A stretch of 64,000 nucleotides of DNA from Cavia porcellus (lineage: Eukaryota; Chordata; Mammalia; Rodentia; Caviidae). The position numbers were made by a program, and so were the translations under genes. Location: contig NW_026947493.1 of assembly GCF_034190915.1 (NCBI RefSeq), positions 42,464,501-42,528,500 on the forward strand. The letters run 5' to 3'. The notes beneath the pieces were generated by a model. It was not told where the DNA came from, searched no databases, and saw only the letters and a program-made list of their open reading frames with translations. Shown here one piece after another: positions 47,421 through 57,660 of the stretch. The first letter of the stretch is position 1. Every line of letters starts with the position of its first letter.

Positions 47421-48558
47421 CTAGTATCCCTTCCTCTCTTTCTCTGGAATGTCCTTCAGCACTCTCTGTAGGGTTGGATTGGTGGCCACAAACTCCCACA
47501 GTTCCTCCTTGTCTTGGAGGCATCTTATTTCTCCATTAATTTTGAGAGAGAGTTTTGATGGGCATATGAGTCTTGGTTGCATATTATTTTCTTTCAGGAC
47601 TTGGAATATTTCTCCCCATTCCCTTCTTAAGAGTTTGTGTTGATAAGTCTGTTGTTATTTTGATAATTTTCCCATTGTAGGTAATCTGCTTTTTTCCTCT
47701 GGCTGCTTTTAATATTCCTTTCTTTTGTTGGATTTCTTGAATCTTGATTATTATATGTCTAGGCGTAGATCTGTTTTGGTTGTAGGTAGCTGATGTTCTG
47801 TATGCCTCTTTTATCTGGGTATCATTTCTTTTTGCTATACATGGGAAATTTTGCTTTAATATATCTGTGAATATTCTTTGTATTTCATTTTTGGTTGCTC
47901 CTGCTTCCTCACTCACATTCTTTATTCTTAAGTTATGTATCCTTTTGTCATCTTCTAGCCTTTGAATTGTTTCTTTCTGGTTCCTTGTTATTTTTAAGAG
48001 GTTTTTTCTTTCACGATCATATGTCATAAATCTCTCTTCAAGTTTCAGAAGGCTGGCTTTAGTTTCTGTCAGGGCATTTTGCCAGTGTTCAATGGAGTTT
48101 TTAGCTTCCTGGTAATCTCTTTGGATCTGTTTCATGTATTCTAAGTTATGCTTAAATTCTTCTTCAGAAGTTTCTCTTTCTTTTCTGATTTCCTCAGTTC
48201 TTCCATCTGTGTTCTCTTGGGTGGGGCTTGTCATTTCTTTAATTAATCTCTTTATATCTTGTCTCACTTGGATCAGGAGTACAGCTTTAAATTCATCTAT
48301 GAGGTCATGGAGGTATTTTTAAATTTCGGCTGATGCTATGTCCAGTATTGGATGGCTACTGTGCTTGTTCTCTTCAGTGTTTACTTCTCCTGGGCTTATT
48401 TTCTCATGTTGGGCAGCTGGAGATTTTTTAAAATTTTTATCTCTTGTCATGTTTCTGGTGTCTTTCAGACTGGAGTGTCCTGGCAGTCTCTGGCCCTGTC
48501 CGTATTGCTTAGGGCCTTTCAGAAGTGTGCTGACTTGAGTTTTTGCTGTCTTCCCCAA
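47421..48558 (-). pseudogene. HAL1-3 ORF1, nearly intact
   Basis: The start is the ATG at 48558 (minus), beginning MGKTAKTQVSTLL. After 79 codons an in-frame TAA (48319-48321) interrupts. The same frame then stays open from 48318 to about 47584, covering the coiled coil (EYMKQIQRDYQEAKNSIEHW) and most of the RRM-like domain (EAYRTSATYNQNRSTPRHII and KQITYNGKIIKITTD). A frameshift near 47615 separates it from the C-terminal domain, whose blocks are visible in another frame to about 47421. One stop and one frameshift are modest damage for a repeat copy. The protein would be about 370 residues if undamaged. It is non-functional as it stands. Confidence 0.82.
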
Positions 48559-48730
48559 TTTGCTGTTATCTGGAGTAGGCAGGGATACAGGGACGGTGCA
48601 GGCTAGCCTCCAGCCTCTGTGCCAGTCAATCCATAAATTAAGCTGTACTTTCTGGATGTCACAGAGTTTCGACTATTTTGTATCTGCTTATTGGGCCCCA
48701 AGCAGAGGCTTGGTTCAGCCTCCGCAGATC

Positions 48731-49035
48731 CTGCCAGCTCTCTCTGTGCCAGGAGCAGCTGACTAATGTCACCGTGGCACAGGGTTCTGCTCAAATCCCA
48801 GCTGTTCTCTTCCAGACCTCTCTGTGCCAGGAGCACCAGGACAGCGGGTCTGCCCAATTTCAAGATGTCCTCCACCAGACCTCTCTATGCTGGGGGTGAC
48901 TCGGTGATGTCACCGAGCCGCAGGTTCCCAATTCTAAGATGTCTTCTGCCAGACTCTCTGTGTTATTGATGTTGCTGTGGTGGCGGGCTCTGCCCAATTC
49001 CAAGATGTTCTCTGGCCAACCACAGCAGCCGTGGG
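48731..49035 (-). repeat. Degenerate 62-80 bp tandem units in the HAL1-3 5' UTR
   Basis: Four to five units start with a ccag(a)c(c)tctctgtg-type block at 48731, 48811, 48873, 48947 and a weaker one at 49013. Each unit ends with a caagatgt(c/t)(c/t)tc-type block. The GC content is higher than in the flanks. The layout recalls the promoter monomers of mouse L1 5' UTRs, though sequence homology to those was not tested. Confidence 0.7.
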
Positions 49036-49514
49036 ACCCAGTCCCTAGTACTCACCAGGGCTCAGTGCAGGTCTTCCTCTTGAGTCTACTGCACACTGCA
49101 GCACTTGCCTTACTGCATTCCCAGCACAGCGTGGAATGGTCAGAAAACTGCACAGCATTTGGCTTTGGAGCTCCAGAGCTTTTCACAGTCTCCTCTGGTG
49201 CAGCAGGGCAGTCCTGGCTGCTTCACAGGGTCCTGGGTCTCAATTTCCAGCAGTCACCAAAAGCCAACACCGCTTTTCCTGTTGGGTCCACTGGTCAGTT
49301 TGCCACATTAAAGGTGCGGGATTTGCAGCCTCCCGTTATCAGCCTTCGCAGTCTCAGCACAACTTTAAAATCCTCCAGCCATGTTGTCTTGGTTAATAAG
49401 AATTGTTATTTATTCCTCTGGTCCTCTCCATGTTGTCATATTCTAGCATCTAATATTTCTCCAGAGAGACTCTCCACCCAATCCCCTAGCAAGCCGCCAT
49501 TTTTGAAACTCTCC

Positions 49515-52500
49515 ACTTCTTCCTTTCTTATCCTTATTCCTTTTATTTCTCTCTCTTGTCTGATTGCTCTGGCTAACATTCCCAGAACTCTATTGAATAG
49601 GAGTAGTGATAGTGGACATCCTTGTCTTATTTCTGGTTTTAGAGTGAAACCTTTCAGTTTTTGTCCATTTAATATGATGTTGGTTGTTGATTTGTCACAG
49701 ATGGCCTTTATCAGATTGAGGTAAATGTCATCTATTCTGAATTAGTGTAGGGTTTTTATCATGAACAAGTGTTGGACTTTTATCAGAAGCTTTTTCTGCA
49801 TCTATTGGGATGATCATCATGTGATTTTTGTCTTTGGCTCTGTTGATGTGTGTTTATGTGCTGATGTGTGTTACATGTATTGATTTGCATATGTTGAACC
49901 ATTCCTGCATTCCTGGGATAAATCCCACTTGGTCATGATGTAATATCTTCTTAATGATTTGCTGAATTCTATTTGCCAGTATTTTATTGAGAATTTTTGC
50001 ATTGATGTTCATTAGGGAGACTGGCCTATGGTTTTGGTTAGGTCTTTCTCTGGGTTTGGTATCAGAGTAATTCTTGCCTCCAGTAATGATTTCTTTTCAA
50101 CTTTATTGAAGAGTTTGATGAGCACTGGCATTAAATCTTCTCTAAATGTTTTAGAGGATTCAGCAGTGAATTCATCAGGACCTGGGCTTTTTTTGTTGTT
50201 GTTGTTGGTAAGTTTTTAATCATGTTTTCAATTTCAGTAGCTGATATTGAGTTATTCAAAATTTTTATATCTTCTTGATTATCTTTGGTAGTTTATTTCT
50301 AGGAATCTGTCCATTTCCTCTGTGTTTTCCACTCTAGTGAGTAGAGATTTTTCAAAGTAGATATTCAGATCCTCTGAATTTCCATGGAATCTGTAGTAAT
50401 TTCTCTCTTTTCAGTCCTTGTTGCATGAATTTGAGTTTTTTCTCTTTATTGATATGATTGGTTGATTTTGTTTATTCTCTCAAAAAAACCCCAGCTCTTT
50501 GATTCATTAATTCTTTGTATTGTTTTCCTAGTCTCAATGGCATTAATTTCTGCTCTGATCTTTATAATTTCCTCACTTGTATAAGCTTTGGGATTTACTT
50601 TCTCTTCTGTCTCTTGAACCTTGAGGTGTAGCATTAGGTTGTTTATTTGTGCTCATTCTGTTTTCTTGATGTGATAATTTATTGCCATATATTTCCCTCA
50701 TAAAATCACTTTCATTGCGTCCCACAGGTGTCAGTACGTTGTATCTGTATTTTCATTGAATTGCAGGTATTGCTTAACTTTTTCTTTAATTTCACCTGTA
50801 ACCTATTGATTGTTCAAGTGGTTGTTATTTAATTTCCATGTATTATGCAGGTTTTGCAATTTCTTTTGCCATTAATTTTCAGTTTTAGTGCACTATGGTC
50901 AGATATCATGCATGGCATAATTTCAGTTCCTTTGCATTTACTTAAGAACGTGCTGTGGGCTTATATATGATCTCTTTTGGAGAATGTCCCATGCACAGTT
51001 GAGAAGAATTTGTATTCTGATGTAGTTGGGTGGAACCCTATGCAATTGCCTACTAAGTCCATTTGTTCACAGGTTTGATTCAGTTCTATTATTTCTTTGC
51101 TGACTTTTTGTCTTGTTGATCTATCTCTTTGTGTCAATGAGGTCCCCTATTACAATTGTGTTGTTGCTTATTTGGTTTTTCATATCTATTAGTATTTGTC
51201 TTAAATAGTTGGATTATCCTGTATTTGGTGCATATATATTTATGATTGTTAGCTCTTCCTTTTGAATTATTCCACTGACAAGTATATAGTGACTCCTTTA
51301 TTTCTTTTGATCATTTTTGGTTTCAGTTTACATTGTTTGCAAACAGAATAGCTATCTCTGCTTATTTCTGGGTTCCTGGAACATGGAATACTGTTTCCAT
51401 CCTTTGACTTTTATTCTATGGGTTTCCTTTTGAGTCAGATGTGTTTCTCATATACAGCATATTGTTGGATCTTGTTTTTTGATCCATTTTGTCAACCTGT
51501 TTCTTTTAATAAGTGAATTGAGACAATTAACATTGAGGGATATAACTGATATGTATTGGCTCAACTTTATCATGTTATTTTCCTACTGTTGGTTTTCTGC
51601 TTTTCTCTCTTGTTTAATTTCTTGCCCTTTCTGGTGGTTTTTTCCTGTTGTTGTTGGGAAGTGTAGTGATTTTTATCTCTCTCTAGTATGTCTTTCAGTA
51701 TTCTTTCTAGGATTGGTTTGGTGGACATGAATTTCTTCAGTTTTTCTTTGTCATGGAAATATCTTCTTTCGTCATTAAATTTCAAAGAAAGTTTTGCAGG
51801 GTGCATCAATCTGGTTTGAAAGTCGTTTTCTTTCAGGGCTTGAAATTCTTCACTCCAAGCTCATCTTATGTTGAGAACTTATGCTGAAAAGTGTGCCATG
51901 ATTCTAGTGGGCCTTCCTTAATAGATTAGTTGTATCTTTTCTCTAACAGCTTTTAGTATTCTGTTTTTCTGCTGTATGTCTGAGATCTTAATTACTATAT
52001 GTCTGGGTGGAGATGTATTTTGATTATGACTATTTGGTATTCTACATGCCTCATTTATCTGAATATCAGATTCTTTCCCCATGTTTGGGAAATTTTCTGC
52101 TATTACTTCTGTAAATAGTTTTCTTATGTCATTTGTGTTGACCCCTGCATCTTCATTGATGTCTGTCAGCATTATTGTTTCTCCTTATACCATCTTGAAG
52201 CTGTTGAATTTTCATGTTATCTTGCCTTGTTATTTTTAAAAGTTATTCTCTTTCATGATTTCTAGGTGTAATACTGTTCTCAAGGTTTGAAATCCTCAGC
52301 TTCATTCAAATTATTTTGCCAGCTTTCAGTAAACTTTTGTTTCTTGGATATCTCTTTGAATTTGTTTCATGCATTCTACTCCTTTTCTATATTGTTCATT
52401 CAAGGTTTCCATCATTTCCCCATGCTCTTGTACTTTTTTCCTGTCTTCTCTAGCTATGTTGAGCAACTCTTTTATTAAGGTTGTCATTTCTTTATGTGAG

Positions 52501-53490
52501 TGATTATTTCTAATCTGATTTCCTCTATAACCTCATGGATTTATTTCATTTCACTTGTTATCTTTTCAGAAATTTCAGGTGTAAGACTTTTACTGTCCTC
52601 TATTTCAATGTCTCCTGTACTTGTTCCTGATGGGCTAGATTTTTGAGATTGCATTTTGCTTTTTCATTTTGTCATTTTTACCTCTTGGGCTAATATTTGG
52701 TCATTCAATCACACTAGTCTCAACTGTACATAGTGCATGTCTTGGGGTCTTAGTGTGTGTTGATGTTTGTCTAATTCTGGGTCCCACAATGAAGGGGAGG
52801 GCCAGTCACTTGAACTCCTGCAGGACCTGTTGGGTGAGTCCTATATTCTTCCTAGTCTGACTAGCCTAGGAGTATTAATATAAGTCAATCCTTAGTTCCT
52901 GCTGTTACTATGTCTTCCGGTTGTTCCATGTCACCAGATCTACCTGGCTATACTGTGCCTCATCTGGGACCCTACTGTGTCACTGTAAGTACTTTTGACT
53001 TCCTCTGAGTTGGGGGAGGCCTTGTTAATACTCTCCTCAACCCACTTGGTTTTTCTGTATGGAGGAAGGACTCATCCACACTCTTGTCAGTCTTGCCAAG
53101 GTCCTACAAGTAGAGGGGAGTTTGATACTGCTCCTGTTTTCCCACTGAGGTCCTCTATTTGAGGGGGAAACTCACTACAATGTCACAGACCCACTGAGGT
53201 ACCCTGTGTGGATGAAGGGTTGCTGAGTCTCCTATCAGCCCAGCAAGGTTCTGCAGGTGGTAGAAGGGTTCACTGATTGTCAGTGGGCTGCTGCCATCTT
53301 TTGGGTGGGAGAGAAGGGGCAGCCTTTCCAGGTCCAGGTCCAGGGGCCAAAGAGGAGGAGAGGCAGCCAACGATCCATAGCTGTTCCAGGTTGGGTGGGG
53401 TTGAGGGTGAGGGCAGCTGATGATCTGTGGCAGTCCCAAGTCCAGGGGGGATGAGGAGGGGCAGCCAATGAACCACAACCATCCTAGGTC
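49515..53490 (-). mobile_element. L1-G, second segment: ORF2 N-terminal half, ORF1 and 5' UTR
   Basis: The ORF2 palm and linker continue from 49515 (the reversed RT block near 49540-49740). The endonuclease region reaches about 51530, ORF1 lies at about 51570-52650 and a 5' UTR runs to about 53490. The 5' UTR contains GC-richer, repeated caggtccaggtcc-type text around 53320-53450. The 5' end abuts the resumed L1-E sequence at about 53500. Confidence 0.8.
51570..52650 (-). pseudogene. L1-G ORF1 remnant
   Basis: The C-terminal domain is readable at 51570-51809 (MHPAKLSLKFNDERRYFHDK, then an EKLKKFMSTKPILERILKDI block). The RRM-like domain is at 51918-52172 (GKESDIQINEACRIPNSHNQ, PPRHIVIKISDIQQKN). 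The coiled-coil part is degraded to about 52650. The family signature FHDKEKLKKFMSTKP is shared with L1-B ORF1 but not with the half-L1 ORF1s, which have FQDKEELGEF or related text. The autonomous L1 and half-L1 ORF1 lineages therefore differ. It is not functional. Confidence 0.82.
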
Positions 53491-53748
53491 ACTGGTAGTG
53501 ATTTTCCAGGACTTTAAGGTGCCTTGCTATACTGTTTATTTGGTTTTGTCCTGTTTTTCAGATGTAGGCATTCACAGCTATAAATGTGTCTCATAGGTCT
53601 GCTTTCACTGTGTCCCATAAGTTCTACTATGTTGTACAGGCATCATTTAATTCTAGGATCTGCTTTATTTCTTAATTTCTTCTGTGATCCTTTCATTATT
53701 CAAGAGTGTGTTCTTTAAGTTGCATAATTTCTGTGGTTTCTTTTAAAA
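53491..53748 (-). mobile_element. L1-E, second segment: end of the split ORF2 linker
   Basis: The text ttatttggttttgtcctgtt, then cagatgtaggcattcacagc and ttcactgtgtcccataagtt, is ORF2 linker sequence that continues where L1-E stops at 35757. About 17.7 kb of nested L1-F and L1-G sequence lies between the halves. It ends near 53748 at an A-rich boundary. The older age of this copy relative to F and G fits the nesting. Confidence 0.7.
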
Positions 53749-54374
53749 TTTATATATGTAACAGTGTAGAAAGCTATCATGGCATAAGCAAGGAAATTGT
53801 ACAATGATGCTGTACAGAATTTTTGGAGAATTCTTAGTAATTTGAGGAGGTTCCTCCCTCCCTCATTACAGTGGGTTAGGATTAACCCTAACCCTAACCC
53901 TAACTCCTTCCTTCCCTTACCTGTGCTTACAATGAGTAAGAATTTTTTTAAAATCAAAGATCCAAAGATATATGGACAAAAGTTTCAATTCCTAATGTGT
54001 GCATATTAAAACAGGCACAAAGAGATAAATATATCTCCTTAATTTCTTATCACAAAAATAGAAGCAGCAGCAATTTATATTATAAAGTAAAAAATTCTCT
54101 AAAGCACTTGAAATATTTAAAAAGGTTTAACTTTAAATGAATATTGGTATGGAAAGGAATATTTAGGCAAGAGAAGCAAAAAATCCTACATTCACATGAA
54201 GCATTCCCTTTCAATTTTTAAAGCATGATGCAGGTAGGACATAAACAGCCGATCACAAGAGTAGTATACAGCTAGCTAAGTAATAATACACAATTGGCTA
54301 TACATGTGATAAATAATCAGGAAAGGATCTATTCATGCATTAATTTGATAAATTCTTTACAGTAAACAAGTCTT
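53749..54374. other. Unique stretch with an interstitial telomeric tract
   Basis: No gene was found. The only notable part is the telomere-like tract listed separately. The right end carries agtaaacaagtctt (54361-54374), the left copy of the L1-I target-site duplication. Confidence 0.6.
53872..53904. repeat. Short interstitial telomeric sequence with an inverted start
   Basis: Beginning at about 53883 there are three full CCCTAA units plus a partial one (taaccctaaccctaacccta). Immediately to the left, at 53872-53880, is gtgggttagg, the complementary TTAGGG-strand orientation. The tract is therefore head-to-head and can fold back. Flanks are non-repetitive. Such short tracts are known to be left at repaired double-strand breaks. 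Confidence 0.9.
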
Positions 54375-56782
54375 TTTTATTTTAAAAAAAGGTAAAACTA
54401 AACAGAACAAAGCAGATCAGAAGAAAACAATGTGACACAGATTTCAAGGCAAGAAAACAGGAGATCTACAGTGGCTACAGTAATCTCTTGTTTTCTTCTA
54501 AATGATTGTCTGTATCGTCACACACAATGAATCCATACAAAACAAAATAGTATAAAACTGATCAGAACAGAGTAATGTTTTGGCCCTCAAAGCCAGACAA
54601 CATGAAAATTAACAATGGCTGCTATAATGTTTCTTGTTCTCTTCAAAATAGCCCCCTACCTTCATGAATGTTGAAATTAAACAATACAAAACAGACTAAA
54701 CCCACTCTGAACAAAGAATAGAAGCATTACTGGATTTCACAGCATGATGATATGGAATCAGCAATGGATATTATAATGTCTCTTTTTCTTCAAAGTAGCT
54801 GTTCATTTCATAACACATGATATAATCGATTCTCATAAATTGTTTAGGATAAGTTCTAGGCATGTATAAGCCTCTATATGTATACCTATCCTTCATGCAT
54901 TAGAGTGAAAAACAAAACAAATAAAACAAAACAGATTACTAGAAAAATAAGAAATAAAAAAGACAAATAACAATAGCAAAGAGCCCAAAACAATAACGAT
55001 ATAGGCCTTCAAAACACGGTGCTAGGAACAGAACTAAGGTTGATATTTTACATAGAGATCTTCAAGAGTTCCTCATGTCACCTGACACCAACAGGCAAAA
55101 TTGTTCCAATTCTATGAATATTAATCGCTTTGTTCTACAGACTTATAGAATTTGTAACACAATCACCTTAGCTATCCTAAGTGTATTTATACAAATTGCA
55201 AATTTTTTCTTTTCCCTTCCTTTTTCTTTTTCCTCCTTTTCCCTGAGAGATTACTTTTCCCCCTTTGAGAAGATTCTTACCCTTTTACTGTATCGAAGAT
55301 TTTGTATCTTATGTACTCTTATCATGTCTTAACAGTAGGGAGACAATATGATATTTACTCATGTGACTTGGATTTATTTCACTTATGAGTATGGTCTCAA
55401 GTTGCATCCACTTATAAATATCTCAATGTGATCATTCTCTATGGCTGAATAGTACTCCGTTGTATAAAAATACCACATCTTTTTTTATCCATTTCTCAGT
55501 TGATGAGCATTTAGGGTTGTTTCAAAGATCTGACTTTTACAAATTGTGCTGCTATAAACATGGGTGCACCTATATCACTATGATATATATCATATCACTG
55601 TGATATGATTTCAGTTCTTCTGAGGAAATGCCCAGAAATGGAATAGCTGGGTCAAATGGGACTTCCAATCCCAGCTTTTTGAGGAACCTCCAGACTGACC
55701 TCCACAGTGGTTGCACCAATCTACACTCCCACCAACAGTGCAAGAAGAGTTCCTTTTCCCCCACAGCCTCTCCAGCACTTGATAGTTTTCTTGATCCTGA
55801 CCATTCTTTCTGGAGTGAGATGGAATCTCAGAGAGTGGAATTGCATTTCTCTAATGACTAATGAAGATGAACATCTTTTCATGTATTTATTTGCCATTTG
55901 TATTTTTTTATCTGAGAACTGTGCATTCATCTCAGATGCTCATTTTTGGATTGGGTCTTTGAATTTCTGGGGTCTAATTTTTTAAAATTATTTATACATT
56001 CTAGACAGAAGTCCTTTGCCTGAGGGATGGTAGACTTAGATTTTTTCAAAATTCATGGGTTTCCTTTTTACTCTGTTGGAGATTTCTTTTGAATGCAAAA
56101 ACTTTTCAGTAAGATGAGATCCCAGTTATTGATTCTGGGAAGTATTTTCCATGTGGTTTGATTTTTGTTCATGAATTCTCTACCTACTCCTATGTCTTCA
56201 AGATTTCTACCCATTTTGTCTTCCAATAGATTTAGTGTTTCTGTTTTAATATTTAGATCTTTGATCCATTTAGATTTTAGTTTAGTACACGGTGATAGGC
56301 ATGGGTCTATCTAGTTTTAGTTTTTGGCATATGAAGAGCCAGTTTTTCCAGCACCATTTATTAAAGAGACTGTCCTTCTTCCAGTGAATGTGTTTGGCCC
56401 CTTTATCAAAGATAAAGTGACTGAGTGTGTTTGTAGTTGTAGTCGTACCTTCTCATCTATTCCATTGATCTTCAGGTCTGTATTTATTCCAATACCATGA
56501 TGATTTTATTACAATAGCTTTGTAGTATAACTTCAAGTCAGGAATTGTGATGCCCCCTGCCTTACCTTTGTTGCTCAGAATTGCCTTTGCTATTTTAGAT
56601 CTTTTCTGGTTCCAGATGAATTTTAGGAGTGATTTCTCTAGGTCTGTGAGGTATACTAGTGGTATTTTGATGGGGATTGCATTAAATCTGTATAACAATT
56701 TTGGGAAAATGGCCATTTTCACAACATTTGTTCTTCCTATCTATGAACAGGGAATGTGTTTCCATTTCCTGAGATATCCTAT
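54375..56782 (-). mobile_element. L1-I: 5'-truncated LINE-1, minus strand
   Basis: A long 3' UTR (54375-55440) of the type with repeated acaaaacaaaatag text, then the C-terminal third of ORF2, cut off at about 56782. The flanks share a diverged duplication: agtaaacaagtctt (54361-54374) against agtacacaaatctt (56783-56796), 12 of 14 positions. It was therefore a normal 5'-truncated insertion of about 2.4 kb into unique DNA. Age is intermediate. Confidence 0.88.
55440..56782 (-). pseudogene. L1-I ORF2 C-terminal third
   Basis: The minus-strand piece at 56453-56722 reads [40 protein letters not shown] and [15 protein letters not shown], the well-known region after the palm. Further pieces are at 55721-55930 ([20 protein letters not shown]) and 55570-55764 ([20 protein letters not shown], then [11 protein letters not shown]), the latter being the conserved C-terminal tail with its His-Cys. 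Frameshifts separate the pieces. The polymerase active site is absent by truncation. Confidence 0.88.
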
Positions 56783-56916
56783 AGTACACAAATCTTAATA
56801 ATAACCTAGTGTAAAGACTAATATGTATAGAGAGAAAATACATTATTATTTATATATTAAATCAAGTTCAGGCATCTACTTGTGTTTTAATACATCTGTC
56901 AAAAGGCAGTAACAAG

Positions 56917-57003
56917 AGCTGGGGATATAGCTTAGTGGCACAGTGCCTTCCTGGCAAGCACAAAGGTTATGAGTGCAATTTCCAATACAAAAAAAAAAAA
57001 AAG
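56917..57003 (+). mobile_element. ID SINE, plus strand, diverged
   Basis: The text gctggggatatagcttagtg, tgccttcctggcaagcacaa, then gagtgcaatttccaata is followed by a 16-A tail. The head is tRNA-Ala-like with several substitutions in both boxes, including the usual gttcaatccctggtac. It looks older than the 57558 and 34111 copies. Confidence 0.85.
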
Positions 57004-57557
57004 ACAGGAGTGAGTAATTAATAAAACAAGTTTTTCTTTCCACATTGTTCTATAATAGTTCCACATTGTTCTACACTGATGAGTTGTAAAGCAGTAGTTT
57101 TGCTATCCAACTTTAGATGCTGCTGTGGCAGTGGTCTAGTTTTGCATCTGCCCAAAGAGCCTGTAAACTGGATTCTCATAATCAGCCATCCTGGTTTCAA
57201 AACCTGAGTCCATTCTTTATTGGCTGGTGACCGTGGACAATTCATTTAACCTCTCACATCTTATATTTCTCTTTTATTAAATGAAAATGAAAGAATTTTA
57301 CACTTTCTTTTGTTTAAGTAATGCAAACAGGTTTTATTCAGGAATCACAGAGGAAGAGACAGCCCTTTGTAGAACTGGGCTCCATTCTAAATACAGTGTG
57401 AGCCCAGGAAAAGAGTGAGGTCAGAAGATGCAAAATTGCTAAAAGGAAGCATCTATGTTAGGGAGAACTCTGGTTAAAAAAGACCTTATAGAGTTCTTGC
57501 CATCATAGGACAGAGCTACTGAATATCTAGGATTAAGGATGAAAAATTTGATGTGAG
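57004..57557. other. Non-genic stretch
   Basis: No gene or recognised repeat between the two ID SINEs. A 75-codon minus-strand frame at 57018-57245 has no recognisable motif. Confidence 0.5.
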
Positions 57558-57660
57558 GGGCTAGGGATTTAGCTCAATGGTTTAAGTACGTGTCTGGCAA
57601 GCATGAGGTTGTGAGTTCAATCCCTGGTACCAATAAAATATAAATAAAAATAAAATTTTA
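57558..57660 (+). mobile_element. ID SINE, plus strand
   Basis: The text gctagggatttagctcaatg, gtctggcaagcatgaggttg and gagttcaatccctggtacca is followed by an A-rich tail with aataaaa units to about 57660. The B box gttcaatcc is intact. atttgatg occurs on both sides (57546-57553 and 57665-57672), a likely target-site duplication. Confidence 0.92.

Larger units (their letters stand above)
45862..49514 (-). mobile_element. HAL1-3: full-length half-L1, minus strand, one stop plus frameshift in ORF1
   Basis: On the minus strand it has a 5' UTR of about 950 bp (48559-49514), an ORF1 remnant (47421-48558) and a 1.5-kb 3' UTR (45862-47420), with no ORF2. Target-site duplications acttcttccttt flank it at 45850-45861 and 49515-49526, inside L1-G ORF2, and removing it restores L1-G. 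Its ORF1 is related to but distinct from that of HAL1-1 and HAL1-2 (for example RNDTQIKEAYRTSATYNQNR against KDTQMYEAYRTPATYNPNR). It therefore represents a second half-L1 subfamily. Its 5' UTR holds degenerate tandem repeats. Confidence 0.86.

Noticed and set aside
48731..49035. CRISPR-like array (also considered for 15159-15284 and 24906-25200)
   Set aside because: The units are contiguous and diverged, with no conserved repeat separated by unique spacers. The context is mammalian LINE sequence.
48939..49724. Plus-strand open frame of 261 codons
   Set aside because: It is antisense to the HAL1-3 5' UTR and runs across the target-site duplication into L1-G ORF2, so it spans two unrelated elements. 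It shows no domain, and its end is simply the reverse complement of ORF2 sequence.
53872..53904. True chromosome end
   Set aside because: Only about 3.5 telomeric units are present, with unique DNA and an L1 continuing on both sides.
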